Below, piece after piece: positions 1 to 11,900 of a stretch of 64,000 bases of DNA (positions are counted from its first letter, which is position 1; every line of letters begins with the position of its first letter). The notes under the pieces were generated by a model that saw only the letters and a list, made by a program, of their open reading frames with translations, made no database searches and had not been told where the DNA came from. The position numbers were made by a program, and so were the translations under genes. Source of the DNA: Sambucus nigra (taxonomy: Eukaryota; Streptophyta; Magnoliopsida; Dipsacales; Adoxaceae); the NCBI GenBank assembly GCA_949130495.1, contig OX422211.1, positions 537,666,872 through 537,730,871 of the forward strand. Direction: 5' to 3'.

Positions 1-1438
1 TTGGGGGTTGATTTGGGTTTTCACCCTTTAACGGCTTGTTTTTAAGTTAAGTGTGATTTTTGCAAATTATCATCATACTCTCAAACCGAGAGACCCGGGA
101 CTACGCTGTCAGTTCCTACAAGTTACATTGGTCCCGTGCGAGTTGTTGGTGCCTCCTACGGGGTCGTTTGGGGGCTGGTTTGGTCCTTCACCCTTTAACG
201 GCATGTTTTTAACTCTAAGTGTGATTTTTCCAAATTATCATCGTACTCTCAAACCGGGAGACCCGAGAATACGCGATCAGTTCTTGCAAGTTACATTGGT
301 CCCGTGCGAGGTGTTCGTGCCTCCAACGGGGTCGTTTGGGGGCTAGTTTGGGTTTTCACCCTTTAACGACATGTTTGTAAGTTTAAGTGTTATTTTTGAA
401 AATTATCGTCGTATTCTCAAATCGAGAGACCCGAGACTACGCAGTCAGTTCCTACAAGTTACATTGGTCCCGTGCGAGGTGTTCGTGCCTCCTACGGGAT
501 CGTTTGGGGGCTGGTTTGGGTTTTCACCCTTTAACGGCATGTTTTTAACTCTAAGTGTGATTTTTGCAAATTATCGTCGTACTCTCAAATCGGGAGACCC
601 CGGGACTACGCGGTCAGTTCCTACAAGTTGCATTAGTCCTGTCCGAGGTGTTCGTGCCTCCTACGGGGTCGTTTGGGGGCTGGTTTGGGTTTTCACCCTT
701 TAACGGCATGTTTTTAACTCTAAGTGTGATTTTTGCAAATTATCGTCGTACTCTCAAACCGGGAGACCCGGGACTACGCGATTAGTTCCTACCAGTTACA
801 TTGGTCCCGTGCGAGGTGTTCGTGCCTCCTACGGGGTCGTTTGGGAGCTGGTTTGGGTTTTCACCCTTTAATGGCATGTTTTTAAGTCTAAGTGTTATTT
901 TCGCAAATTATCATCTTACTCTCAAATAGGGAGACCCGGGACTACGCGGTCAGTTCCTACAAGTTACATTGGTCCCGTGCGAGGTATTCGTGCCTCCTAC
1001 GGGATCGTTTGGGGGCTGATTTGGGTTTTAACCCTTTAACGGCTTGTTTTTAAGTTTAAGTGTTGATTTTTGCAAATTATCGTCGTATTCTCAAACCGGG
1101 AGACCCGAGACTACGCGGTCAGTTCCTACAAGTTACATTGGTCCCGTGCGAGGTGTTCGTGCCTCCTACGGGGCTGGTTTGGGTTTTCACCCTTTGACGG
1201 CATGTTTTTAACTCTAAGTGTTATTTTTGCAAATTATAGTCGTACTCTCAAATCGGGAGACCCGGGACTACGCGGTCAGTTCCTACAAGTTACATTGGTC
1301 CCGTGCGTGATGTCCGTGCCTCTTACGGGGTTGTTTGGGGGCTGGTTTGGGTTTTCACCTTTTAACGGCTTGTTTTTAAGTTTAAGTGTTGATTTTTGCA
1401 AATCATCGTCGTATTCTCAAACCGGGAGACCCGAGACT
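1..1438 (+). repeat. Satellite array, ~168-bp monomers (left flank)
   Basis: About 8.5 head-to-tail monomers of a 166-169 bp satellite, cut at the left by the window edge and at the right by a CACTA terminus. Recurrent landmarks in each monomer are TTTTTGCAAATTATCG, CCGGGAGACCCGG, GCGGTCAGTTCCTACAAG, TTACATTGGTCCCGTGCG and GGTTTTCACCCTTTAACGG. Monomers here differ by scattered substitutions and small indels, for example a 15-bp loss near 1170. Monomer length matches the nucleosome-scale range common for plant satellites. The long open frames in it follow from a period divisible by three and are not genes. Confidence 0.96.
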
Positions 1439-1610
1439 CACTACACCAAAAACAGCATTTTGGCACACCCTGATATTAAAAATCTGGCACAGTTTAAAAC
1501 TGTGCCAGATGTTGGCACGGTTTTATAGAGATTTGGCACACTTTAAAACAGTGCCAAAATTTGGCACTGTTTTAAAGTGTGCCAAAATTGAGTACACTTA
1601 CTAAAATATA
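1439..1610 (+). repeat. Outer element 5' terminal region (172 bp, inverted copy at 18306-18477)
   Basis: It starts with the 17-bp CACTA terminus and then carries palindromic modules built on GGCAC...GTGCC, such as GGCACAGTTTAAAACTGTGCC. Read as reverse complement, 18306-18477 matches it over the full 172 bp with about six differences by eye. In CACTA elements such subterminal motif clusters are binding sites for the element's own DNA-binding protein. That role is inferred here. Confidence 0.9.
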
Positions 1611-1624
1611 TAATACCCAAAAAA

Positions 1625-1840
1625 AAAAATTACACTCGTCTCTTTCTCTTATTCCCGCTCACGATTCCCGCTCGCTCGTTCTCTCTCTAGCCTCTTCGCA
1701 CTCTCTCTCTCTCTCTCGGCGGTGGTCTCTCTCTCTCTCTCGCCCTAGGTCAGCATCTCTACTGCCGACACTCTCTCTCCGGCCCATTCTCTCTTTCTCT
1801 GGTCACTGCCTTGTTCTCTCTCTGCACTCATCCCAATCAG
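1625..1840 (+). promoter_or_regulatory. CT-rich transcribed leader of the TNP2 gene, with splice donor
   Basis: A strongly CT-rich tract, with several CTCTCTCT runs, ends in ATCAG|GTAATT, a good splice donor at 1841. A matching acceptor, TTATCAG|G, lies at 2758-2759 one base before the transposase ATG. This predicts a non-coding first exon and a 919-nt 5'UTR intron. Pyrimidine-rich leaders followed by a 5'UTR intron are common in plant genes. The promoter itself would lie in or just after the terminal region; no clear TATA box was assigned. Confidence 0.55.
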
Positions 1841-2759
1841 GTAATTGTTTAAAGCATTGTATTTTTTTTAACCTAAGTTAGGTTTCAGATTTGATCCTAG
1901 AGTTTATGATATGCCTGATTTGATTCGTATTTGCTTTTTAGGGTTTTATATATACATATTTAAATATATTTTTTTTAATGTGTGAGTTTTTGGTGCAAAT
2001 TGAATGTTGATAATGAAAAAAAAAATCATGGGTTTTTATGTTCTTACCCCTTTAACAAAAATGTATATTTGATCTGATTTGTAGATGTTACGTAGTTTTA
2101 AGAAAATTTAAGTGCTAAATATTCAATAATAATGTAAAAATAACAAATTGAAAAGTAGACACCCCACTAATTAAATGGATAAATGAGATTATGTGTTGAA
2201 AATTTAAGAAAAAACAAAAAAAACTATTTAAATAGTAAGTAGACATTAATACTAAACATTCAATAATGATGTTACACGTGTAGAAAAACCTTAGACCCGT
2301 TCAAGAGGTCTCACTATGACTGTGGTGAGAACTCTTGAATTGTCCCATTTTTGGACAGTTTGGAAATGCAAAAGTTTGTATTGTACATAATGATTATGCA
2401 TGTCCTATTTTGAAAAATTCGGTGGCATCTCTTTATGTTCTTTGGGTGCATACTAGATTGATGTAGTGTTTTGTGTTTTCTTGGTTGAAAAACTTAAGTA
2501 ACACATGAACACTCCCAATTTAAGTTGTGTACTTGAAGAACTGTAGGGAGATGCTGGCGAAATTTTCTAGATTAGGACATGGCATGAGACATTATGAACA
2601 ATACAAAATATGCATTTTCGAATGGGATAGGACCCTTACCCTGTAGAGGAGATGGAGGAAATATAGGAGCTCAAATATATACATATTTACACTTGAATAA
2701 ACTTAAATATATTTACAGTAAGCGTTTATATTATAATGTGTGCTCTTTAAACTTATCAG
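1841..2759 (+). other. Predicted 5'UTR intron of the TNP2 gene
   Basis: AT-rich sequence between the donor at 1841 and the acceptor at 2759. The open frame at 2594-2791 inside it has no recognisable protein character and is treated as chance. Nothing else was seen in this stretch. Confidence 0.5.
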
Positions 2760-4393
2760 GATGTCGTCGGGAATCAACAAAGAATGGATAAATGAGAAAA
2801 ATATCGAGACCGATACATATAGAGATGGGGTGTTACAGTTTCTTCATTATGTGCGTAGTAATAGTTAGAATGTTAAACATTCATGTCCCTGTAGACGTTG
2901 TCGAAATGGGAAAGGACATGTTGTTATATATGACATATTCATTCATTTAATGACATATGGTATGGACATGAACTATACCTTATGGCATTTTCACGGTGAG
3001 ACATTAGTTGTTGATCAAGTCCAACCACCACCGCAATCTGTGACACCGACAGAACACGCTGATGTGCACAATATTCCAATTTTGAATGATCTTGTGAATG
3101 ATGCTTGTGAGATGTTTATGGGTGAAGCGGAACCTAGTGAACCTAATTGTGTAGGCAGTGATGAAGCCCCCCCAACTTCTGAGGTTCCCAATGATTCGCA
3201 CACACATAAATACAAAGGCAAGAAGTATGATCGTTTACATCAACTCGCACAGGAGCCATTGCACCTAGCTACCGGTTCTTCGCGCCATACCACAATGTAT
3301 GCTCTTATAAAGTTGAATGATTTGAAAACACAATTCAATTTATCGGATGGTGCTACAGGTGGAATTCTGAGATTGTTAAATGAACTACTTCCTGAAGAGA
3401 ATAACTTGACAACTAGTTATACAGAAATGAAAAACACCGTTAGAGATCTCGGTATGGATTATGTTAAGTATGACGTATACATTAACAACTGTATGATATT
3501 TTGGAAAGAGCATGAAAAATCTACTAGATGTATAAAATGTGGTTCTTTACGCTACAAGTTTACTTGTCTAGACGAGGACGGGGTAGAAATACAGAATACT
3601 AATGGAAAAAAAAAGTACTCTAGGGTTCCTAAGAAGGTAATGCGACATTTCCCTCTAATCCCTAGGCTAAAACGGTTGTATACCATAAAATGGATAGCAG
3701 AGAAAATGACTTGGCACGCTCGTGCAAGCTCTTGTATGGAATTCTTGCGTCATCCCCGAGATTCAGCCGAATGGGTAAATTCAAACATTATGTGGAGAGA
3801 TTTTGCAAAAGATCCGCGGAATATTCGACTTGCAATAGAAACTGATGGTTTCAGCCCGAATAACATGTTTGGCCGTAAGTATAGTTGTTGGCCAGTGATA
3901 ATTCAACCTCTCAATCCTCCCCCATCAATGTGTATGAAAAGTGAGTTTTCAATGTTGTGTGTATTGATTCCCGGACCAAAGTCACCATCAAGTAATATTG
4001 ATGTCTTCCTCCAACCGTTGGTCGATGAGTTAAAGATCTTATGGTCTGGAGTTGAGGCTTGGGATGCGTACAAAAATGAGAAATTTCAGTTAAAAGCCAT
4101 GTTGATGTGGGGTATACATGATTTTCCAGCTTATGGGATGTTAGCAGGTTGTTCAACTCAAGGTTACAATGGGTGCCCTGTTTGTTCTACAAATACACCT
4201 TCTGAATATCTTTCTAAGTCAACGAAATGTTGTTACCAACGATCTCGTATGTTCCTTCCTAAAGACCATCCTTATAGGTTTGACACATCAAAGCAAACAT
4301 TTAATGGTAAAATAGAGGATGCTATGGCTCCAAGAAAGTTAGCAAGTGCAGAAGTTGAGCAGATAGTGTCACTTATCGCTCGAGAAGGTGTTC

Positions 4394-4508
4394 AAAGAGA
4401 GGGAGAGGGAGAGGGGGACAAAAAGGGAAAGGGAAAGGGAAAGGGAAAGGGGAAGGGGAAGGAGAAGGAGGGGAAGGGGAAGGGGAAGGGGAAGGGGAAG
4501 GTGAAGGA
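4394..4508 (+). repeat. Purine simple repeat encoding a Lys-Gly tract
   Basis: Runs of GAGGGA, GGGAAA and GGGGAA hexamers add an alternating Gly-Glu then Lys-Gly segment in frame within the transposase, just before the RSIFFDLEYW and HVEKN motifs. The unit is 6 bp, so expansion keeps frame. The region lies between conserved blocks, probably in a linker. Confidence 0.85.
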
Positions 4509-4999
4509 GGATGTCGTAATGGAAGACGATGATTATCCAAGTGAGGGTGACGATGAGAATCTAGCAGGTACCGAGGGTTTTTCAAGGAGGTCAATTTTCT
4601 TTGACTTAGAGTATTGGAAGGAACATGATATTAGACATAATTTAGATGCTATGCATGTTGAAAAGAATGTCACAGAGACTCTTTTAGGTACAATACTCTT
4701 GGTGAAAGGTTCATCAAATAAAGATACGGTCAAAGCCCGTGAAGACTTGAAAGTTCATTTGAAGCTTAAAAGGAAATTATGGATGAAAGATGTTGAAGGC
4801 AGTAAAAAAGGCTTATGCCAAAGGCACCTTTCGCATTAGGAAAGGAAGAGAAAGAAGCCTTTTTTCGTACACTAAAAACATTAAAGGTACCGATTGGATT
4901 TTCATCTAATTTCAGCAACAATGTTAACCTCGATCCACCTGGATTTACCAATCTCAAGTCCCACGATTATCACGTCATTATGCAACGGTTGCTTCCTGC

Positions 5000-5002
5000 A
5001 TT
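5000..5002 (+). other. Target-site duplication, left copy (ATT)
   Basis: ATT directly precedes the inner CACTACACC terminus at 5003 and is matched by ATT at 18478-18480 directly after GGTGTAGTG. A 3-bp duplication is the CACTA rule. Confidence 0.88.
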
Positions 5003-5515
5003 CACTACACCAAAAACAGGAATCTGGCACGGTTCAAAACTGTGCCAGATCAAATCTGGCACGGTTTTGAACTGTGCCAGAATCAGGTGTTCCAAAATGG
5101 CAATTTTTTTCTGGCACGGCTCAAAAGTGTGCCAGATTTGGCCAAACAGGAACACTTCTGGCACACTTTTAAACCGTGCCAGAATTTGATATTTCTGGCA
5201 CACTTTTGGCACAGTTTTTAACTGTGCCAGATTCGGCCAAACAGGGACACTTCTGGCACACTTTTAAACCGTGCCAGAATTTGATATTTCTGGCACACTT
5301 TTGGCACAGTTTTTAACTGTGCCCGATTCATCCAAACAGGAACACTTCTGGCACACTTTTAAACCGTGCCAGAATTTGATATTTCTGGCACACTTTTGGC
5401 ACAGTTTTTAACTGTGCCAGATTCAGCACAGTTTAAAAAAAATTGGCACAGTTCAAAACCGTTCCAAAATATGATACACCTTTGCCACGGTTTTGAACTG
5501 TGCCAAATTTTTTTA
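5003..5515. repeat. Inner element subterminal palindrome cluster, with 95-bp tandem units
   Basis: A dense series of CTGGCAC...GTGCCAG palindromes with an A/T core, such as CTGGCACGGTTCAAAACTG. From 5151 to about 5435 these form three 95-bp tandem units starting near 5151, 5246 and 5341, each containing two palindromes separated by TTTGATATT, followed by CCAAACAGG. This end differs from the 18306-18477 end beyond the first 17 bp, apart from the shared GGCAC/GTGCC theme. It is likely the 3' subterminal binding-site region. Confidence 0.85.
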
Positions 5516-5994
5516 TTTAAAAAAAAATAATTATTTGAAAACACAAAATTCACAAATTAATAATATTGCGCGTTGTTAATAAACTAATGTACATACAAAC
5601 TTTAAAATATTACAAGTCTTTAACAACTCACAAGCCCAAAAAAAATTGGGCAGAGTTTCCTCTATTTTCTAGACATTCCAACACTTGTTAATACAAAACC
5701 TGTCAAACATAAAGCCCGCACGGCTACATAATATAACAATTAACATACAAAAGCCCGCACGGCCATAAAAAGTCAACAATAAAATAACAAAAGACCGTAC
5801 GACCATGACACAAATAAATGAAATCACGAATAAATCCTTGTTGTAAACCATTGAGTTCTTTGTGTGTTCCACGTGAATAAAAGCCAACGATAAACTGTTA
5901 TCCTGCAAAAAAAAATAGGATACAAAAAAGATACGATATTAGTAACCCAATAATTTACCAAAAAAAAAATTGGCAAAACTAGAAAATTACGTAT
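5516..5994. other. AT-rich spacer with three GCCCGCACGGC-type motifs
   Basis: No gene was seen. AAAGCCCGCACGGC-like motifs recur near 5712, 5749 and 5790, separated by A-rich DNA. The last is diverged (GACCGTACGAC). Overlapping minus-strand open frames here show no conserved motif. Confidence 0.6.
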
Positions 5995-8900
5995 ATGAGT
6001 GGAAATTATCATCATACTCTCAAACCGAGAGATCCGAGACTACGCGGTCAGCTCCTAAAAGTTACATTGGTCCCGTGCGAGTTGTTCGTGCCACTTACGG
6101 GGTCGTTTGGGGGTTGGTTTGGGTTTTCATCCTTTAAAGGCATGCTTTTAGTTCTAAGTGTGATTTTTGTAAATTATCGTCATACACTCAAACCGGGAGA
6201 CACGGGACTACGCGGTCAGTTCCTACAAGTTACATGAGTCCCGTGCGAGGTGTTCGTGCCTCCTACGGGGTCGTTTGGGGGTTGGTTTGGGTTTTCACCC
6301 TTTGACGGCATGTTTTTAAGTCCAAGTGTTATTTTTGCAAATTATCGTCACACTCTCAACCCGGGAGACCCGGGACTACGCAGTCAGTTTCTACAAGTTA
6401 CATTAATCCCGTGCGAGGTGTTCGTGCCTCCTACGGGGTCGTTTGGGGGTGGGGGTGGGTTTGGGTTTTCACCCTTTAACGACATGTTTTTAACTCTAAG
6501 TGTGATTTTTGTAAATTATCATCATACTCCCAAACCGAGAGACCCGGGACAACGCGGTCAGTTCCGACAAGTTACATTGGTCCCGTGCGAGGTGTTCGTT
6601 CCTCCTAGGGGGTCGTTTGGGGGTTGCTTTGGGTTTTCACCCTTTAACGGCATATTTTTAACTAAGTGTGATTTTTGCAAATTATCGTCACACTCTCAAA
6701 CCGAGAGACCCGGGACTACGCGGTCAGTTCCTACAAGTTACATTGGTCCCGTGCGAGGTGTTCGTGCCTCCTACTGGGTCGTTTGGTGGCTGGTTTGGGT
6801 TTTCACCCTTTAACGGCATGTTTTTAACTTTAAGTGTGATTTTTGCAAATTATAATCAGACTCTCAAACTGAGAGACCCGGGACAACGAGGTCAGTTCCT
6901 ACAAGTTACATTGGTCCAGTGCGAGGTGTTCGTGCCTCCTACGGGGTCGTTTGGGGGCTGGTTTGGGTTTTCACCCTTTAACGGCATGTTTTTAAGTCTA
7001 AGTGTTGATTTTTGTAAATTATCGTCACACTCTCGAACCGAGAGACCCGGGACTATGCGATCAGTTCCTACAAGTTACATTGGTCCCGTGCGAGGTGTTC
7101 GTGCCTCCGAAGGGGTCGTTTGGGGGCTGGTTTGTGTTTTCACCCTTTAACGGCATGTTTTTAACTCTAAGTGTGACTTTTGCAAATTATCGTCTAACTC
7201 TCAAACCGAGACACCCGGGAATACGCAGTCACTTCCTACAAGTTACATGGGTCCCGTGCGAGGTGTTCGTGCCTCCTACGGGGTCGTTTGGTGGATGGTT
7301 TGGGTTTTCACCCTTTAACGGCTTATTTTTAAGTTTAAGTGTTGATTTTTGCAAATTATCGTCATATTCTCAAACCGGGAGACCCGGGACTACGCGATCA
7401 GTTCCTACAAGTTACATTGGTCCCGTGCGAGGAGTTCGTGCTTCTTACGGGGTCGTTTGGTGGCTGGTTTGGGTTTTCACCCTTTAACGGCTTGTTTTTA
7501 ACTTTAAGTGTGATTTTTGCAAATTATCGTCAGACTCTCAAACTGGGAGACCCCGGACTACGCGGTCAGTTCCTACAAGTTACATTGGTCCCGTGCGAGG
7601 TGTTCGTGCCTCCTACGGGGTCGTTTGGTGGATGGTTTGGATTTTCACCCTTTAACGGCTTGTTTTAAAGTTTAAGTGTGATTTTTGCAAATTATCGTCA
7701 TATTCACAAACCGGGAGATCCGGGACTACGCGGTCAGTTCCTACAAGTTACATTTGTCCCGTGCGAGTTGTTCGTGCCTCTTACGGGGTCGTTTGGCGGT
7801 TGGTTTGGGTTTTCACCCTTTAACGGCTTGTTTTTAAGTTTACGTGTTGATTTTTGTAAATTATCACCATATTCACAAACCGGGAGACCCGGAACTACGC
7901 GGTCAGTTCCTCCAAGTTACATTGGTCCCGTGTGAGGTGTTCGTGCCTCTTACGAGGTCGTTTCGTGGCTGGTTTGGGTTTTCACTCTTCAACGGCTTGT
8001 TTTTATGTCTAAGTGTGATTTTTGCAAATTATCGTCATATTCACAAACCGGGAGACCCGGGACTACGCGGTCAGTTCCTACAAGTTACATTGGTCCCGTG
8101 CGATGTGTTCGTGCCTCTCACGGGGTCGTTTGGGGGCTGGTTTCGATTTCAACCTTTAACGGCTTGTTTTTAAGTCTAAATGTGATTTTTACAAATTATC
8201 GTCATATTCACAAACCGGGAGACCCGGGAATACGCGGTCAGTTCCTACAAGTTACATTGGTCCCGTGCGAGGTGTTCGTGCCTCTTACGGGGTGGTTTGG
8301 GGTCTGGTTTGGGTTTTCACCCTTTAACGGCTTCTTTTTAAGTTTTAGTTTTGATTTTTGCAAATTATCGTCATATTCTCAAACCGGGAGACCCGGGACT
8401 ACGCGGTCAGTTCCTACAAGTTACATGGGTCCCGTGAGAGGTGTTCGTGCTTCTTACGGGGTCGTTTGGTGGCTGGTTTGGGTTTTCACCCTTTAACGGC
8501 TTGTTTTTAAGTTTAAGTATTGATTTTTGCAAATTATCGTCATATTCTCAAACCGGGAGACCTGGGACTACGCGGTCAGTTCCTACAAGTTACATTGGTC
8601 CCGTACGAGGTGTTCGTGCTTCTTACGGGGTCGTTTGGTGGTTGGTTTGGGTTTTCACCCTTTAACGGCTTGTTTTTAACTTTAAGTGTGATTTTTGCAA
8701 ATTATCGTCAGACTCTCAAACTGAGAGACCCGGGACAACGAGGTCAGTTCCTACAAGTTACATTGGTCCCATGCGAGGTGTTCGTGCCTCCTACGGGGTC
8801 GTTTTGGGGTTGGTTTGGGATTGAACCCTTTAACGGCTTGTTTTTAACTAAGTGTGATTTTTGCAAATTATCGTCACACTCTCAAACCGGGAGACCCGGG

Positions 8901-11900
8901 ACTACGCGGTCAGTTCCTACAAGTTACATTAGTCCCGTGCGAGGTGTTCGTGCCTCCTACGGGGTTGTTTGGTGGCTGGTTTGGGTTTTCACCCTTTAAC
9001 GGCATGTTTTTCACTTTAAGTGTGATTTTTGCAAATTATCGTCAGACTCTCAAACTGAGAGACCCGGGACAACGAGGTCAGTTCCTACAAGTTACATTGG
9101 TCCCATGCGAGGTGTTCGTGCCTCCTACGGGGTCGTTTGGGGGCTGGTTTGGGTTTTCACCCTTTAACGGCTTGTTTTTAAGTCAAAGTGTGATTTTTGC
9201 AAATTATCGTCGTACTCAAACGGTGAGACCCAGGACTACGCGGTCAGTTCCTACAAGTTACATTGGTCCCGTGCGAGGTGTTTGTGCCTCTTACGGGGTC
9301 GTTTGGTGGCTGATTTGGATTTTCACCCTTTCACGGCTTGTTTTTAAGTTTAAGTGTGATTTTTGCAAATTATCGCCATATTCTCAAACCGGGAGACCCT
9401 ACGCGATCAGTTCCTACAAGTAACATTGGTCCCGTGCGAGGTGTTCGTGCCTCCTACAGAGTCGTTTGGGGGCTGGTTTGAGTTTTCACCCTTTAACGGC
9501 ATGTTTTTAACTTTAAGTGTGATTTTTGCAAATTATCGTCAGACTCTCAAACTGAGAGACCCGGGACAACGAGGTCAGTTCCTACACGTTACATTGGTCC
9601 CATGCGAGGTGTTCGTGCCTCCTACGGGGTCGTTTGGGGGCTGGTTTGGGTTTTCAGCCTTTAACGGCTTGTTTTTAAGTCAAAGTGTGATTTTTGCAAA
9701 TTATCGTCATACTCTCAGACGGGGAGACCCGGGACTACGCGGTCAGTTCCTACAAGTTACATTGGTCCCGTGCGAGTTGTTCGTGCCTCCTACGGGGTCG
9801 TTTGGTGGATGGTTTGGATTTTCACCCTTTAACGGCTTGTTTTAAAGTTTAAGTGTGATTTTTGCAAATTATCGTCATATTCACAAACCGAGAGATCCGT
9901 GACTACGCGGTCAGTTCCTACAAGTTACATTTGTCCCGTGCGAGGTGTTCGTGCCTCTTACGGGGTCGTTTGGCGGATGGTTTGAGGTTTCACCCTTTAA
10001 CGGCTTGTTTTTAAGTTTAAGTGTTAATTTTTGTAAATTATCACCATATTCACAAACCGGGAGACCCGGAACTACGCGGTCAGTTCCTACAAGTTACATT
10101 GGTCCCGTGTGAGGTGTTCGTGCCTCTTACGGGGTCGTTTCGTGGCTGGTTTGGGTTTTCACTCTTCAACGACTTATTTTTAAGTCTAAGTGTGATTTTT
10201 GCAAATTATCGTCATATTCACAAACCGGGAGATCCGGGACTACGCGGTCAGTTCCTACAAGTTACATTGGTCCCGTGCGAGGTGTTCGTGCCTCTCACGG
10301 GGTCGTTTGGTGGCTGGTTTCGATTTTCAACCTTTAACGGCTTGTTTTCAAATTTAAATATGATTTTTACAAATTATCGTCATATTCACAAACCGGGAGA
10401 CCCGGGAATACGCGGTCAGTTCCTACAAGTTACATTGGTCCCGTGCGAGGTGTTCGTACCTCTTACGGGGTGGTTTGGGGTCTGGTTTGGGTTTTCACCC
10501 TTTAACGGCTTCTTTTTAAGTTTTAGTTTTGATTTTTGCAAATTATCGTCATATTCTCAAACCGGGAGACCCGGGACTACGCGGTCAGTTCCTACAAGTT
10601 ACATGGGTCCCGTGCGAGGTGTTCGTGCTTCTTACGGGGTCGTTTGGTGGCTGGTTTGGGTTTTCACCCTTTAACGGCCTGTTTTTAAGTTTAAGTGTTG
10701 ATTTTTGCAAATTATCGTCATATTCTCAAACCGGGAGACCTGGGACTACGCAGTCAGTTCCTACAAGTTACATTGGTCCCGTGCGAGGTGTTCGTGCTTC
10801 TTACGAGGTCATTTGGTGGATGGTTTGGGTTTTCACCCTTTAACGGCTTGTTTTTAACTTTAAGTGTGATTTTTGCAAATTATCGTCAGACTCTCAAACT
10901 GAGAGACCCGGGACAACGAGGTCAGTTCCTACAAGTTACATTGGTACCATGCGAGGTGTCCGTGCCTCCTACGGGGTCGTTTTGGGGCTGGTTTGGGATT
11001 TCACCCTTTAACGGCTTGTTTTTAACTAAGTGTGATTTTTGCAAATTATCGTCACACTCTCAAACCGGGAGACCCGGGACTACGCGGTCAGTTCCTACAA
11101 GTTACATTGGTCCCGTGCGAGGTGTTCGTGCCTCCTACGGGGTCGTTTTGGGGTTGGTTTGGGACTGAACCCTTTAACGGCTTGTTTTTAACTAAGTGTG
11201 ATTTTTGCAAATTATCGTCACACTCTCAAACCGGGAGACCCGGGACTACGCGGTCAGTTCCTACAAGTTACATTGGTCCCGTGCGAGGTGTTCGTGCCTC
11301 CTACGGGGTTGTTTGGTGGCTGGTTTGGGTTTTCACCCTTTAACGACATGTTTTTCACTTTAAGTGTGATTTTTGCAAATTATCGTCAGACTCTCAAACT
11401 GAGAGACCCGGGACAACGAGGTCAGTTCCTACAAGTTACATTGGTCCCATGCGAGGTGTTCGTGCCTCCTACGGGGTCGTTTGGGGGCTGGTTTGGGTTT
11501 TCACCCTTTAACGGCTTGTTTTTAAGTCAAAGTGTGATTTTTGCAAATTATCGTCGTACTCTCAAACGGTGAGACCCGGGACTACGCGGTCAGTTCCTAC
11601 AAGTTACATTGGTCCCGTGCGAGGTGTTCGTGCCTCTTACGGGGTCGTTTGGTGGCTGATTTGGATTTTCACCCGTTCACGGCTTGTTTTTAAGTGTAAG
11701 TGTGATTTTTACAAATTATCGCCATATTCTCAAACCGGGAGACCCGAGACTACGCGATGAGTTCCTACAAGTAACATTGGTCCCGTGCGAGGTGTTCGTG
11801 CCTTCTACGGGGTCGTTTGGGGGCTGGTTTAGGTTTTGATCCTTTAACGGCTTGTTTTTAAGTTTAAGTGTGATTTTTGCAAATTATCATCATATTCACA

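Larger units (their letters stand above)
2761..5002 (+). pseudogene. TNP2-like CACTA transposase, 5' part (broken)
   Basis: N-terminal and catalytic part of a TNP2-type transposase, which cuts the element at its ends. The start ATG at 2761 follows the predicted acceptor at 2759. Residues 1-80 form a transposase-associated domain (CPCRRC cysteines, ending HGE at 78-80). Next come a CIKCG motif (257) and the Transposase_21-type core: TDG (D362), YSCWP, an IDVFLQPL-VDELK motif, DFPAYG (454-459), GCPVC and HVEKN (E634), which are the family's conserved acidic positions. A Lys-Gly tract interrupts the region near 4405-4508. Defects: a TAG stop at 2866-2868 (codon 36), a one-base deficit in the A-run at 4804-4809, and the CACTA insertion at 5003. 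The gene continues at 18481. With the insertion removed, one A restored and the introns spliced, the model closes in phase at 1,141 residues, normal for TNP2. Loss of function is near certain. Confidence 0.92.

Noticed and set aside
1579..1881. A 100-codon Ser/Leu-rich ORF in the CT-rich tract
   Set aside because: Composition is fully explained by the CTCTCT leader, and it crosses the predicted splice donor.
3004..4957. Minus-strand ORFs opposite the TNP2 gene (for example 4373-4594 and 3911-4156)
   Set aside because: Shadows of the transposase coding strand. The Pro/Ser-rich one is the complement of the Lys-Gly repeat.
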